DNA of 64,000 nt from CALODL01 sp942492115 (GTDB taxonomy: Bacteria; Planctomycetota; Phycisphaerae; UBA1845; CAIVHJ01), in NCBI GenBank assembly GCA_942492115.1, contig CALODL010000017.1, positions 1-64,000 on the forward strand. Direction: 5' to 3'. The position numbers were made by a program, and so were the translations under genes. The notes below the pieces were generated by a model. The model made no database searches. It saw only the letters and a program-made list of their open reading frames with translations, and was not told the DNA's origin. The first letter of the stretch is position 1. Each line of letters opens with the position of its first letter. Shown piece after piece: positions 47,388 through 59,764 of this stretch.

Positions 47388-48752
47388 TCAACCGGCACGC
47401 CTTGCCTCTTCCTGCCATTTCTTGAGCTTCATGCCCAAGGTACGTAGCCCGATGCCCAGGGCTTTGGCAGTTTTCTCGCGATGCCCGTTGAAATGCAGCA
47501 ACGTTCGTTCGATGAGCTGCCGCTCCATGTCACTCATCATGGAGCCCGGACGCAGGTGGCCGAAGTTGTCTCCCTCCGGAATGGCGGCCTGCAACCATGG
47601 TTCGAGGACCCGCACCCGCAGAACATCGCCCCCAGCCATGACCACGGCGCGCTCGCAAACGTTTTCCAGTTCGCGAACGTTCCCCGGCCAGTGATAGTCG
47701 CGCAAGAGCCTGGCCGCAGCGGGCTCGAGCTTGAGGACCTGTCGCCCGTCGCGCCGGGCCACGCGTTGCAGGAAGTAATCCACGAGCAGTGGGATGTCTT
47801 CACGGCGCTCGCGCAACGCCGGCAGCCGAATCGGCAGGACGTTGAGGCGGTAATAGAGGTCTTCGCGGAATCGACCTTCGGCCACCCACTTGACGAGATC
47901 GCGATTGGTCGTCGCGATGATGCGGACATCGGCAGACTGCGTCACACTGCTGCCGACGCGTTCGAACTGCTTCTCCTGCAAGACCCGCAGTAATTTGGCC
48001 TGCAACGGCAGGGCCATCTCGCTGATCTCGTCGAGCAGCAAGGTCCCGCAGTCGGCCAATTCGAAGCGTCCCTTACGCAGGCGATCCGCGCCGGTGAACG
48101 CACCGCGCTCATGGCCGAACAATTCACTCTCGAGGAGGTTCTCCGACAGCGCTGCGCAATTGAGTGCCAGCAGGGGTTTCTCGCTGCGCGGTGAGTGACG
48201 ATGGATCTCGCGTGCGGCCAGTTCTTTGCCCACACCGGACTCGCCGTAAATCAGCACAGTGGCCGAGCTGCCGCCGACCTGCGCGCAGCGGTCCTTGATC
48301 TCACGCATGCATGGGGCGGTGCCGACCATCTCACGTTCGGCCAGCCCGTTGCTCAGCGACGCACGCAAAGCCTCGTTGTCGGCCTTCAGACAACGATGCT
48401 GATACGCGCGTTCAACGAGTAATGCGATCGCATCGCCTTCAAATGGCTTCTGGATATAGTCGAACGCACCGAGCTTCATGGCCTCAACAGCCGATGCGAC
48501 CGACGCAAACGCGGTCATGAGCACGATCGGCATATCACAATCGATGGTCAACACCTCTTTCAGCAAGGTGATCCCATCCATACCTGGCATTTTGAGATCC
48601 GAGACGACGACGTCGAAACGTTGCGCGCGCAGCGCAGCCAACGCCGAGCGCGGTTCGGGAAATGACTGAACTTCGTGATCCTCGCGCACGAGCGTCTCGA
48701 CGAGTGAGTCACGAAGCAGTTGGTTGTCGTCCACGACACAAATCCGAGCCAT
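47388..48752 (-). CDS. sigma-54-dependent response regulator (FlrC/FlgR-like)
   Basis: 454 aa from ATG 48752, which shares one base with the kinase TAA stop and follows GGAG. The receiver domain has the phospho-acceptor Asp52 (VVVSDLKMPGMDG). The AAA+ domain has Walker A GESGVGKE, the sigma-54 contact loop ERGAFTGA and Walker B-like GTLLLDEISEM. A Fis-type HTH ends the protein (TAKALGIGLRTLGMKLKKW). It should activate the sigma-54 promoter just downstream in front of flgB. Confidence 0.92.
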   Translation of the reverse strand: MARICVVDDNQLLRDSLVETLVREDHEVQSFPEPRSALAALRAQRFDVVVSDLKMPGMDGITLLKEVLTIDCDMPIVLMTAFASVASAVEAMKLGAFDYIQKPFEGDAIALLVERAYQHRCLKADNEALRASLSNGLAEREMVGTAPCMREIKDRCAQVGGSSATVLIYGESGVGKELAAREIHRHSPRSEKPLLALNCAALSENLLESELFGHERGAFTGADRLRKGRFELADCGTLLLDEISEMALPLQAKLLRVLQEKQFERVGSSVTQSADVRIIATTNRDLVKWVAEGRFREDLYYRLNVLPIRLPALRERREDIPLLVDYFLQRVARRDGRQVLKLEPAAARLLRDYHWPGNVRELENVCERAVVMAGGDVLRVRVLEPWLQAAIPEGDNFGHLRPGSMMSDMERQLIERTLLHFNGHREKTAKALGIGLRTLGMKLKKWQEEARRAG

Positions 48753-49609
48753 TAGTACTCCTCGCGGTTCTTGGTCGATCGGCCGGCCGGAACGTGGATG
48801 CTGAAGCGCGCACCACACCCAGGCCGATTGGTTGCCCGGATCCATCCATCGTGACTCTCGACGATGCGATGACAGATGGCCAGACCCAATCCAGTCCCTG
48901 TATCCTTGGTCGTAAAGAACGGATTGAAGATACGGTCGATCGCGTCCTGGGCAATCCCGGGTCCCGTGTCGTCGATGTGAACAACGACGTCCCCATCAGT
49001 GCCCGCCTCCGCCCATACCCGGACAACGTCCCCCGTCGGCGAGACGTCGACAGCGTTGTGCAGAATGTTCAATAGAACACGTTCCATCTGTCCGCGATCA
49101 GCGTAGACATCATATTGGTCGATCGTCGCGTCACGCTCGAATACCACGGCTGACTCGTGCCCCCGCGCGGCGGCCAGGTCGAGCGCGGCATCGACGATCT
49201 GAGCCAGGGAAGTCTGGTAGCGATCGGGCTCGTGCTGGCCGGCGAAGTCGAGGATGTCCCCAACGATGTGGTTGAGTGAGTCCACGCCGGTAGAAATCTT
49301 GCGTGCCAGCGTCTGGGCCCGCGGCAGTTCGGCCAGATCTTTGTGCAGCAACGATGCGAACAGCTGGATCCCACCCAGCGGATTGCGTATTTCGTGGGCG
49401 ACCCCCGTCGCCATCTCACCCAATGCCGCCAGGCGTTCACGCCGTGCCAACTCGCGATTCTTGTTCTCGAGCTCCTGGCTCATTTTGCGGACTTCATTGT
49501 TGAGTTGTTCGTGCGACTGACGCAGTTGCTCCGTCACTTCGGAATAGGCGGTGATGATCGCGGCCAGTTCGCGTTCACGCTGACTGAGCATCGTGGGGTG
49601 ACTGTTCAT
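48752..49609 (-). CDS. cytosolic sensor histidine kinase (FlrB/FlgS-like)
   Basis: 285 aa with no membrane segment. A coiled coil (~25-60) precedes the H-box (MATGVAHEIRNPLGGIQ, His72) and the ATPase domain (LLNILHNAVD, DDTGPGIAQDAIDRIFNPFFTTKDTGTGLGLAI). Lack of a sensor domain and its place next to the regulator and FlgN fit the flagellar class II kinases that monitor assembly of the export gate. Overlaps the FlgN-like gene by 4 bases. Confidence 0.9.
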   Translation of the reverse strand: MNSHPTMLSQRERELAAIITAYSEVTEQLRQSHEQLNNEVRKMSQELENKNRELARRERLAALGEMATGVAHEIRNPLGGIQLFASLLHKDLAELPRAQTLARKISTGVDSLNHIVGDILDFAGQHEPDRYQTSLAQIVDAALDLAAARGHESAVVFERDATIDQYDVYADRGQMERVLLNILHNAVDVSPTGDVVRVWAEAGTDGDVVVHIDDTGPGIAQDAIDRIFNPFFTTKDTGTGLGLAICHRIVESHDGWIRATNRPGCGARFSIHVPAGRSTKNREEY

Positions 49610-50085
49610 AGAGCCTCATCGGTAATATTGACCCGCGCGGGTACGGGCGCGGCGGTCGCACGATAGGCGTCGAACGCCTGGCGACCGGTGTTCAACTGAT
49701 TCATTTCACGTGCGGTATTGGCCTTGCGGGCGACTAACCGTTGGGCATCTTCGGCATCGGCCTCGAGCACGTGCTTGAGCGTCGTCGAGGCTTGCTGCAG
49801 AAGTGTTTCGACCACGCGGCGCTCGGCATCGGGCATTTCATCACGATGGGCCCGCCAATAGACCTGCAGTGGCGCCAACTCGGCATCAAGAGCGGTCAAG
49901 CTGGACACGACCTGCCGACGTTGCCCAAGCAATGCCAACAGATCCTGTGGATCATCGGTCGTGATCAGATCGCGCTGTCGCCGCGACATGCCGGCGAGTT
50001 GCTCATAGTACGCCACTTGACGCTGCAGGAGTTCAATGAGCCGCGGGCCATGTTGTGTCTCACAATTCATGTTGTCACACGTCAT
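49606..50085 (-). CDS. FlgN-like flagellar chaperone
   Basis: About 159 aa, helical: LIELLQRQVAYYEQLAGMSRRQRDLITTDDPQDLLALLGQRRQVVSSLTALDAEL is the typical FlgN pattern, and a second helical half follows. FlgN binds hook-filament junction proteins FlgK/FlgL, which are not encoded in the window. A TTG at 50094 overlapping the TPR gene stop (TTGA) is an alternative start. Confidence 0.7.
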   Translation of the reverse strand: MTCDNMNCETQHGPRLIELLQRQVAYYEQLAGMSRRQRDLITTDDPQDLLALLGQRRQVVSSLTALDAELAPLQVYWRAHRDEMPDAERRVVETLLQQASTTLKHVLEADAEDAQRLVARKANTAREMNQLNTGRQAFDAYRATAAPVPARVNITDEAL

Positions 50086-50090
50086 CCTGT

Positions 50091-52487
50091 TCAATTCGCC
50101 ACACGCGTATAACCGCCAGCCTCACCAATCCACGCGAACATTCGCTGCCAGTCCTCGGGTCCACGCGAATACAAGTCACGGTCGTAGCGCTGTGCATCTA
50201 TGCGGCTGACGAGGTACTGGGCGCGCCGCAGCGCCGGGCCGATGTCATCGACGCGGCCAAGGCTTTCGAGACAGCTGATGACCTGCGTGTAGGCGCTGAG
50301 GGCGATCGGTTCGTCGGGATAGGCCCGAATGACTTCCTGGTAGCGATTGAGTGCGACTTCGAAATTGCGCCGATCGAACGCACAATCCGCGCGATAGCTG
50401 TAGCTCAGCATCAACTGTAAAGCCTGTATTTCACTGAGCTGAGCGCCTCCACCGTCCGGTCGGAGATGAATGACGCGGTCGAACAGCTCCTCGGCCTGCT
50501 CCAATCTCTTGTTCTTGAGGCGCATCATCTCCTGTCGCCTGATGACGCTGTCGGCGTCGGTTGCCGCGGAGGCCAGCACGAGACCACTTTGGCGATGGGC
50601 ATCGGCCAGCTGAAACGTGGCCAACGAACGACGGCCGTCCTCCGGGTAGCGCTGCAGGGCTTCATCGAGGCGTTCAATGGCCTCTTCGTAGCGTCCCTGG
50701 CGCGAGTACAACTCGCCCAGAGTAAACAGCGCATGCCGATAGATCAGCGATTGGGGCGTGAACATCGCCTGCTCGCCCACATCATCGACGACGTGGAGCA
50801 GAGTCTGCTCGGCCTCGTCGAGATACTCGGGGCCGAGCATCATGAAACACGACGCCAGTGGGATGATTGCGTCCTGCGCTGGGGCGGTTCGCGTATGGTC
50901 GCGAATCACCTGCTGGTAGCGCTCGATTGCAGTCAGCAGGTGGCCATCGGCCTGATAGGCCTGTCCGAGGCGAAACAGAACCAACGGGATCAGAGAACTG
51001 TTGGAGCGATTGACCAGAAAGTCTTCGAGCAACTCCGCAGTCTTCCTGCGGTCGCCGCCGTCATCGAACATGACTGCCGCCTGCCACAGCGCTTCGGAGA
51101 CGCTGTCCGCGTCCTCCGTATCGAGCCGTGAGAGAGTCATGAAGTCTTCGGCAGCGTCGAGAAAGAGCTCACGGCTACGGGCCGCCAGAGCGGCTGCGAT
51201 TGCGGGATCTGTCGCCGCGTGTGACTCGCTGCGCCGCTTCCGAGCAAGGCTGCGTTTCATTGTCGCGAGGTCGCCCAGGAATAACATCCGTGCTGGCAAA
51301 TCCCGACGATCGATGAGATCGCTGGCCAGTTGCAGGAAGGCGAGTGCGCTGTCGTCGTGTCCGTCCTCGTACTGCAGCCGGCTGCGCACGGTCAACGAAC
51401 TGATCACGGCGGGTAGATCGATCAACCCATTGGTCGTCGAGCTGTCGATCCTGTCCAGCACATCACGGTAGTGGACCAGCGCCTCATCAAAGCGTTGCAA
51501 CTGCGACAACGCCTCGGCGATACCCAGTTGGCTGGCCGTGGCATAAGCACCGTTTGGATGCGAGGTCAGAACATCTTCGAAGAATGACAACGCCTCGAGC
51601 GGACGCTGGGGCCCCTCGTCATTCAGGACGACGATCCCGAGCAACCAGCCCGAGCGGGCATCGAGCTCGTTGCGATTGGGCAGGCGGCTGCGCAAATTGC
51701 GCAGCACGATTTCAGCTTCATCGAATTCCCCGCTGCGCTGGTGGACCAGAGCGGTGAGGTATTCACCCGACAACGCCTCCGAGGTACCCTCGAGATGGAC
51801 ACGCTCTTCCTCGAGAATGGCACGGGCGTCGGCGTACTGCTGGCGCCCGAGCAGCAATTCGAGACGCTGTTCGAGAGCCCACACCAGGAGCTCCGGACGT
51901 GCGCGGGTGTCGGCGATGAGCTCTGCGAGGTCCGCTTCCAGGCGCTCGGGATCGGTCGCGACGCTGTCGATGCGCAGGCGCAGGATACGCCGGCGGACAT
52001 CGAGGGCATCAGCCGGATCGCGTTCCAAGGCCGCTTCGTACTGTGTCAGCGCCGAAGCCGGACGCCTGGACCATTCGTAGGCCTGTCCGCAACTGAGCAG
52101 CTGGTCGCCGGTCAACCTGTGGCCGTCGACCTGCGCCTGATCATAAAGGGCCAGCATCCTGACAAGATTGAATTCGGAGTGTTCGTTGCGCTGCGACTCA
52201 GTGAGGAACAGCACGTCGGCCAGAGCCGCGTGCATCGGCGCCAGTTGGTTCGGGGTGTAGCGTTCATCCTGCAGAACGGTGTGGGCCAGCGCAGCCGCCT
52301 CGTCGTACATGAAACCATCGACCAGGGTGTCGATCCGCGCAAGATGGGTTTCGATGGGATACAGCCGGGGCTCGGGCGCCAGCCGCAGGACGGTCGGTAT
52401 GAATACAGTCACACCACAAACCAGCAAGGGAATCTGCCACTTGCCGGCGGCGCGGTGCTTGAAAGTTGATTGCGGGTCTACGCTCAT
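50091..52487 (-). CDS. large TPR-repeat membrane-anchored protein
   Basis: 798 aa from ATG 52487; the frame is open 56 codons further upstream but that part is non-coding in character. One N-terminal membrane helix (WQIPLLVCGVTVFIPTVLRLA) and then TPR repeats nearly to the end (for example AFTLGELYSRQGRYEEAIERLDEALQRYPEDGRRSLATFQLADAHRQSG and NFEVALNRYQEVIRAYPDEPIALSAYTQVISCLESLGR). The repeat part should face the periplasm or cytosol as a protein-binding scaffold. It is the promoter-proximal gene of the flgN-kinase-regulator operon. It resembles tol-pal-type TPR proteins in style, but I do not know a named family. Confidence 0.8.
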   Translation of the reverse strand: MSVDPQSTFKHRAAGKWQIPLLVCGVTVFIPTVLRLAPEPRLYPIETHLARIDTLVDGFMYDEAAALAHTVLQDERYTPNQLAPMHAALADVLFLTESQRNEHSEFNLVRMLALYDQAQVDGHRLTGDQLLSCGQAYEWSRRPASALTQYEAALERDPADALDVRRRILRLRIDSVATDPERLEADLAELIADTRARPELLVWALEQRLELLLGRQQYADARAILEEERVHLEGTSEALSGEYLTALVHQRSGEFDEAEIVLRNLRSRLPNRNELDARSGWLLGIVVLNDEGPQRPLEALSFFEDVLTSHPNGAYATASQLGIAEALSQLQRFDEALVHYRDVLDRIDSSTTNGLIDLPAVISSLTVRSRLQYEDGHDDSALAFLQLASDLIDRRDLPARMLFLGDLATMKRSLARKRRSESHAATDPAIAAALAARSRELFLDAAEDFMTLSRLDTEDADSVSEALWQAAVMFDDGGDRRKTAELLEDFLVNRSNSSLIPLVLFRLGQAYQADGHLLTAIERYQQVIRDHTRTAPAQDAIIPLASCFMMLGPEYLDEAEQTLLHVVDDVGEQAMFTPQSLIYRHALFTLGELYSRQGRYEEAIERLDEALQRYPEDGRRSLATFQLADAHRQSGLVLASAATDADSVIRRQEMMRLKNKRLEQAEELFDRVIHLRPDGGGAQLSEIQALQLMLSYSYRADCAFDRRNFEVALNRYQEVIRAYPDEPIALSAYTQVISCLESLGRVDDIGPALRRAQYLVSRIDAQRYDRDLYSRGPEDWQRMFAWIGEAGGYTRVAN

Positions 52488-52802
52488 CCTGAGCTGCACC
52501 TGTGCAACCACCCGATCATCCTGATCGGGCTCGGTTAGTTGTGCAGGCCCCCGTAGGAGGCCTGTGGGATCGCCCTCGTAATGTCGGCAAAGTATCGGAC
52601 GATCTTGATCGCAAGGTCCACGCGCCCACTGGCGTGACGTGCTGACGATCCACACGTCATACCCCGGCGGATGGGGCGTCTGCTCTTTTCAATACTGGAA
52701 CACCGGTTGTCGAGGCCGCCGGAATGGTTTGTCAGGTGCGCGGGGTTGGGCTATATTTGGCCTCTCAATAATAATGATAAGTTCTTTGGGGATTCACGAC
52801 CA
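52488..52802. other. divergent intergenic region with two hairpins
   Basis: Lies between the TPR gene (minus) and aconitase (plus). It contains a perfect 8-bp inverted repeat with 3-base loop (CCCGATCA-TCC-TGATCGGG, 52511-52529), 24 bases before the TPR start. A second, AGGCCCCC-GTA-GGAGGCCT with one mismatch, is at 52545-52563. Near aconitase is an AT-rich stretch (52753-52785). No T-run follows either hairpin, so operators or leader structures are more likely than terminators. Confidence 0.45.
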
Positions 52803-55514
<2,712 letters not shown>

Positions 55515-55576
55515 CGCGAAACATCGGCATTGGGTAACCTGTGTCATCTCCCGTTGCTGTCCATTCGCAAAGCGAA

Positions 55577-56911
55577 ATGAGCCGACCGATGCGTGTAGCA
55601 TTTCTCATGTGTGTTTTTCTGGCGTGCGAAGTCAACGCTCAGGATATCACCGATCGTCAAGCACTGCGCCGCACCCCGGTCGTCGAGGTCTTCGAAGCGG
55701 CGCACAAAGCCGTGGTCAACATCTCATCAACGCAGACCGTCAAATCCCGTTCCAGTCCGTTCGACCTGATCTTCGAGGACATCATCCCCGAGTTCCGTCG
55801 CTCGCGCGACCGCCAGCTGACCAGTGTCGGCAGCGGATTCGTAATTCATGAATCGGGCTACATCGTCACCAACGCCCATGTGGTCGATCGTACGGCCAAC
55901 ACGACGGCAATCCTCGCCGATCAGTCGACGTTCGATGCCCAGATCGTCGCCAGTGATCCGGAGCACGACATTGCGCTTCTGCGAATCCAGCCGCCCCACC
56001 CGCTGCCTACTTTGGCGCTCGGCCGCAGTCACGATCTCATGATCGGTGAAACCGTGATCGCCATCGGCAATCCGCTGGGGTTCGAACACACACTGACACG
56101 TGGGGTCATCAGTGCCACCCATCGTGAACTCGAACTGTACAGCGACCGCGCCAAGCGCAAAATGACCTATCATGACCTCATCCAAACCGATGCCAGCATC
56201 AACCCTGGTAGCTCCGGGGGGCCGCTGCTCAACATTCTGGGTGAACTGATCGGTATCAACACGGCGATCCGCAGCGATGCCCAGAACATCGGCTTCGCCA
56301 TTCCCGTCGAAACGCTGTACCGCATCCTGCCGAACATGATGGAGCGTGAGAGCAACGGCCGGTTCATGCTCGGCCTGTCCATGGACGCGCGTGCCACCGT
56401 CACGCGCGTGCTGCCCGACAGCCCGGCGGATCGCAGTGGCGTCGTCGTGGGCGATGTCATCACTTCCATCGATCGCAAAGACACGCGAACGCGTATGGAC
56501 GTGCTGTTCGAACTGATCGATCACCATCCGGGCGACCGCCTGCTGTTCGGCCTGAGGCGCAACGGCCGCACGATCAACTCCCGTATCAGCCTTGACGCCC
56601 CACCGCGACCCGATGGTGTCAGACTGGCCGCCGAACGCCTGGGCCTCGAACTGCAACCCCTGCCACCCCAATCATCGCGCGATCTGCGTGGATTGATCGT
56701 CACACAGGTCGAGCGTCGTGGCCCCGCCGGCAAGGCTGGAATTCATGTCGGCGACATCCTCACCGTTTTGGACCAGTACTTCGTACGCAGCATCGATGAC
56801 GTCGGCTTGATCCTCGAGGATATCGAGGAGGGCACGCAGGTCTACATGCGCATCCTGCGTGCGGAAACGGGCGTGTACTGGCGCGATTGGACGTACGTCA
56901 AAGTACGCTAG
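55577..56911 (+). CDS. HtrA/DegP-like serine protease with two PDZ domains
   Basis: About 444 aa. An N-terminal signal peptide (MRVAFLMCVFLACEVNAQ) starts at the second of two close ATGs (55577 or 55589). The trypsin-like domain has the full triad: His101 (NAHVV), Asp131 (EHDIALL), Ser213 (NPGSSGGPL). One PDZ domain (RVLPDSPADRSGVVVGDVITSIDRKDTR) and a second C-terminal one (TQVERRGPAGKAGIHVGDILTVLDQYFV) follow. A periplasmic quality-control protease/chaperone. The first listed in-frame start is further upstream and lacks a clear ribosome site. Confidence 0.88.
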   Translation: MSRPMRVAFLMCVFLACEVNAQDITDRQALRRTPVVEVFEAAHKAVVNISSTQTVKSRSSPFDLIFEDIIPEFRRSRDRQLTSVGSGFVIHESGYIVTNAHVVDRTANTTAILADQSTFDAQIVASDPEHDIALLRIQPPHPLPTLALGRSHDLMIGETVIAIGNPLGFEHTLTRGVISATHRELELYSDRAKRKMTYHDLIQTDASINPGSSGGPLLNILGELIGINTAIRSDAQNIGFAIPVETLYRILPNMMERESNGRFMLGLSMDARATVTRVLPDSPADRSGVVVGDVITSIDRKDTRTRMDVLFELIDHHPGDRLLFGLRRNGRTINSRISLDAPPRPDGVRLAAERLGLELQPLPPQSSRDLRGLIVTQVERRGPAGKAGIHVGDILTVLDQYFVRSIDDVGLILEDIEEGTQVYMRILRAETGVYWRDWTYVKVR

Positions 56912-57061
56912 CTTCTCTCTTCACCAACGACGACCGTAACCGTGCGCCAACCCTTGCAGGTGCAGGCGCGCGAGCTAATCCGCCTTGCAGTGGTTGATCT
57001 TTGCGTTAGGAAGTCGCACAGGAAAGGGGAAGTGAAGCGGGGCCATGTTCGATCCCGCGAA

Positions 57062-58075
57062 TCAGGAGAATGACAGAACCCGCTCGACTTCTTCCGTGCT
57101 GCCAATGATCAGCGGGGTGCGCTGGTGCAGGTCTTCGGGCTGGATATCGAGGATGCGCCGCGTGCCGTCGGAGGCGGCGCCGCCAGCCTGCTCCGCCAGG
57201 AATGCCATGGGATTGGCCTCGTAGAGCAGGCGCAGTTTTCCTCCGGGGGCCTGGGCGGTCGGCGGATAGAGGAACACGCCGCCCTTGAGCAGGGTCCGAT
57301 GGAAGTCGGCAACCAGCGAGCCGATGTACCTTAACGAGTAGTCCTGCTTCTTGGCCCACTCGAGATAGTGTTGGACACCGTCGGGGAAGGAGTCACGGTA
57401 CGCTTCGTTGACGCTATAGAGCTTTCCTGTCGTCGGCATGCGCACATTCTCGCTGTGCAGAACATAGGCACCGATGTTCGGATCGAGCGTGAACATGTGC
57501 ACACCCTGCCCGGTGGTGTAAGCCAGCACGGTGCTGCTGCCATAAACGACGTAGCCGGCGGCGATCTGCTCGTAGCCGGGCTGCAGGAGATGAGTCAGGG
57601 CATCCGAGGAGCCCCAGGCCGCTGTCCGTCGGCGCAGGATAGAGAATATCGTCCCGACTGAAACATTGACGTCGATGTTGCTCGAACCGTCGAGGGGGTC
57701 GAACAGAACCATGTACTTGCCATCGTCCCCAACGTCCTGCACGACATGCGGCTCGTCGTCTTCCTCGGAGGCCATGATCCCGACGTTCCCACGATAGCCC
57801 AGAGTTTGCAGCAGCGTCTCGTTGGCAATCCGGTCCAGTTTCTGAACCACTTCGCCCTGGACGTTGGTCTCGCCGATCTCCCCCAGAACGTCGACCAGGC
57901 CCGCGCGGCGGACCTTCGACTCTATGATGCGTGTCGCCAGGGTAATACCGGACAGCAACCAGCTGAACTGGCCCGTCGCCGACGGGTGCATCTGCTGCTG
58001 TTCGATGATGTGGCTTTGAACGGTGATGATGCTGCGGCGCCCAGTGCCGCTTCCGCTAGAAGTCGTACTCGTCAT
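57062..58075 (-). CDS. fbp: fructose-1,6-bisphosphatase class I
   Basis: 337 aa from ATG 58075, with GGAAAGG upstream; the frame continues 68 codons before that without homology. Active-site DPLDGSSNIDVNVSVGTIFSI, metal-binding SEEDDEP, and KGGVFLYPPTAQAPGGKLRLLYEANPMAFLAEQAGGAASDG are all present. Gluconeogenic enzyme hydrolysing fructose-1,6-bisphosphate. Convergent with the htrA gene. Confidence 0.93.
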   Translation of the reverse strand: MTSTTSSGSGTGRRSIITVQSHIIEQQQMHPSATGQFSWLLSGITLATRIIESKVRRAGLVDVLGEIGETNVQGEVVQKLDRIANETLLQTLGYRGNVGIMASEEDDEPHVVQDVGDDGKYMVLFDPLDGSSNIDVNVSVGTIFSILRRRTAAWGSSDALTHLLQPGYEQIAAGYVVYGSSTVLAYTTGQGVHMFTLDPNIGAYVLHSENVRMPTTGKLYSVNEAYRDSFPDGVQHYLEWAKKQDYSLRYIGSLVADFHRTLLKGGVFLYPPTAQAPGGKLRLLYEANPMAFLAEQAGGAASDGTRRILDIQPEDLHQRTPLIIGSTEEVERVLSFS

Positions 58076-58313
58076 GGGATGTCGATCTTTCCTTTCCGGC
58101 TTTCCGTCCACAGTATCCGTGACGCCCACGACGACGTCAACGCGCCGACTCCAGGCGTCGCCGGAAGCTCGGTTCGTGTGTCCGGAGCGACCGGGAACGC
58201 GCCTCCGCATCAGGCACCGCTGGCCGCCTTGACCTGATCCGTCCGCCACCGACGGGCCCCCGTGTCCAGGTGTCACCAACCCGGACGAGGCGTAAGTCCT
58301 GCGTTGGCGGCGT

Positions 58314-59045
58314 TCAAGAGGGAGTCGGGATGGCTTCGAGCGTTACGACGATGACGTTGTAAAAAGCATGGCAGCCGGCAGTCACGCCGTAGCCGCGCAG
58401 GAGGAACAGACCACCAAGGTAGATTCCGGCCAGTGTCCGGAACAGGAACGGGACAAAAGCATACGCTTCCGTGCCCAACGGCACATGATGGTGGGCCGCA
58501 AACAGCACCGCGGCGATGATCACCGCTGCGACCAGCGAGTGTATTTTCTTGAAGTGCAACACATCCTCGAGAATGATGACCAGAACGGTCACCAGCACGA
58601 GGCGAAAAACGAGTTCCTCATAAACACCGGCCCCCGTACCGATGACCAGGCTCTCGCGCCAATCAATGAATGTTCCGGTCGTCCCGGCGTACCGAATCGT
58701 GCGGTTGAGCACGAACAGAGGCATGGTCCAGACGAGGGACTCGCCGAGCATGCCCAGCAGCGTGCTTGCACGTACGCGCCATGGCTCGCGGGACACGACG
58801 TGAGTAGCCAGGAGAATGACAATGATGAGCAGCCCGGGAAGTAGAACGCCGGTCGCACCGAACAGGCTGAAGAACATCTCCATGAGGTGATAGGCGATCA
58901 CGCGATCCGCCTCACCCTGGACCGGCGGAGCCAGAACGATCAGGCCCACTTCATAAGCAATGATCAAAGGCAACAGGAACACCAGGCTCGACAATGGACG
59001 GCGAGCATCTTCGGCGTACGGCAGTGGATCGGGGCTGGTGCTCAA
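58314..59045 (-). CDS. CPBP-family intramembrane metalloprotease
   Basis: About 243 aa with seven or so membrane helices. The three CPBP motifs are visible: EExxxR in VYEELVFRLVL, FAAHHHVP with the zinc-ligand His, and HAFYN near the C-terminus. These resemble Rce1/Abi-type membrane proteases. TTG 59045 with a GGAA site is preferred; the open frame goes further up but overlaps the divergent gene. Substrate unknown. Confidence 0.75.
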   Translation of the reverse strand: MSTSPDPLPYAEDARRPLSSLVFLLPLIIAYEVGLIVLAPPVQGEADRVIAYHLMEMFFSLFGATGVLLPGLLIIVILLATHVVSREPWRVRASTLLGMLGESLVWTMPLFVLNRTIRYAGTTGTFIDWRESLVIGTGAGVYEELVFRLVLVTVLVIILEDVLHFKKIHSLVAAVIIAAVLFAAHHHVPLGTEAYAFVPFLFRTLAGIYLGGLFLLRGYGVTAGCHAFYNVIVVTLEAIPTPS

Positions 59046-59104
59046 TGTATATTCCGCAAGATCGACCGTGACGATTATACTGGTCGGCGTGCCGCCAGCA
59101 CCAC

Positions 59105-59764
59105 ATGATGCGCGAACAGCTTGAAACGATCTACCGCACCCTGCACGAGGCCTACGGGCCACAGGGCTGGTGGCCGGCCGAGCATGCAACCGAGGTAATC
59201 ATCGGCGCTGTCCTGGTCCAACACACGACGTGGCGCGCCGCCGAGCGGGCCATCGCACAGTTGCGGGCGGCCCATGCCCTGGACTTCGCCCAACTCGCCC
59301 GGATATCCGAAGCCGTCGTCGTCGAGCTCGTACGCCCCGCTGGAATGCCGCGGGTGAAAGCGCGACGGCTGCGCTCGGTGGCTCGATGGTTCAATGCACA
59401 GTCCGACGACGGGGTCATGCCCCTCGGCGAACGGCCCCTCGCGGATTTGCGTGAACAACTCCTGAACGTCGACGGAATCGGGCCCGAGACTGCAGACTGC
59501 ATCCTGCTCTATGCTCTGGGACGTCCCTCTTTCGTAGTCGATACCTACGCGCGACGCGTTCTCGTGCGCCACGGCGTGATCTCGGCAACCGTGTCATCCG
59601 GGGACATCAAAGCGCTGATCGAAAGGTCGTTGCCCCCTGACGTCGAACAGTTCAATGAGTACCACGCACTGCTGGTCGCCGTGGGCCAGGACCATTGCCG
59701 ACGCCAAGCGCGGTGTGCCGGCTGTCCTCTGGAACATCTGCCGCACCACGACGGGCCTGTTTGA
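59105..59764 (+). CDS. endonuclease III-like HhH-GPD DNA glycosylase
   Basis: 219 aa. Helix-hairpin-helix LLNVDGIGPETADCILLYAL, catalytic Asp in VVDTYARRVL, and a C-terminal iron-sulfur cysteine set (DHCRRQARCAGCPLEHL). The Lys typical of bifunctional Nth at the HhH end is Glu/Thr here, so it may act as a glycosylase only, like the Nth-related alkylbase glycosylases. Base-excision repair is likely; substrate not decidable. Confidence 0.85.
   Translation: MMREQLETIYRTLHEAYGPQGWWPAEHATEVIIGAVLVQHTTWRAAERAIAQLRAAHALDFAQLARISEAVVVELVRPAGMPRVKARRLRSVARWFNAQSDDGVMPLGERPLADLREQLLNVDGIGPETADCILLYALGRPSFVVDTYARRVLVRHGVISATVSSGDIKALIERSLPPDVEQFNEYHALLVAVGQDHCRRQARCAGCPLEHLPHHDGPV

Noticed and set aside
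52560..52630. Possible sigma-28 promoter (TCAA ... GCCGACAT) before the TPR gene
   Set aside because: Both halves are imperfect and the spacing is one base too long. An early regulatory operon is not expected to need FliA.
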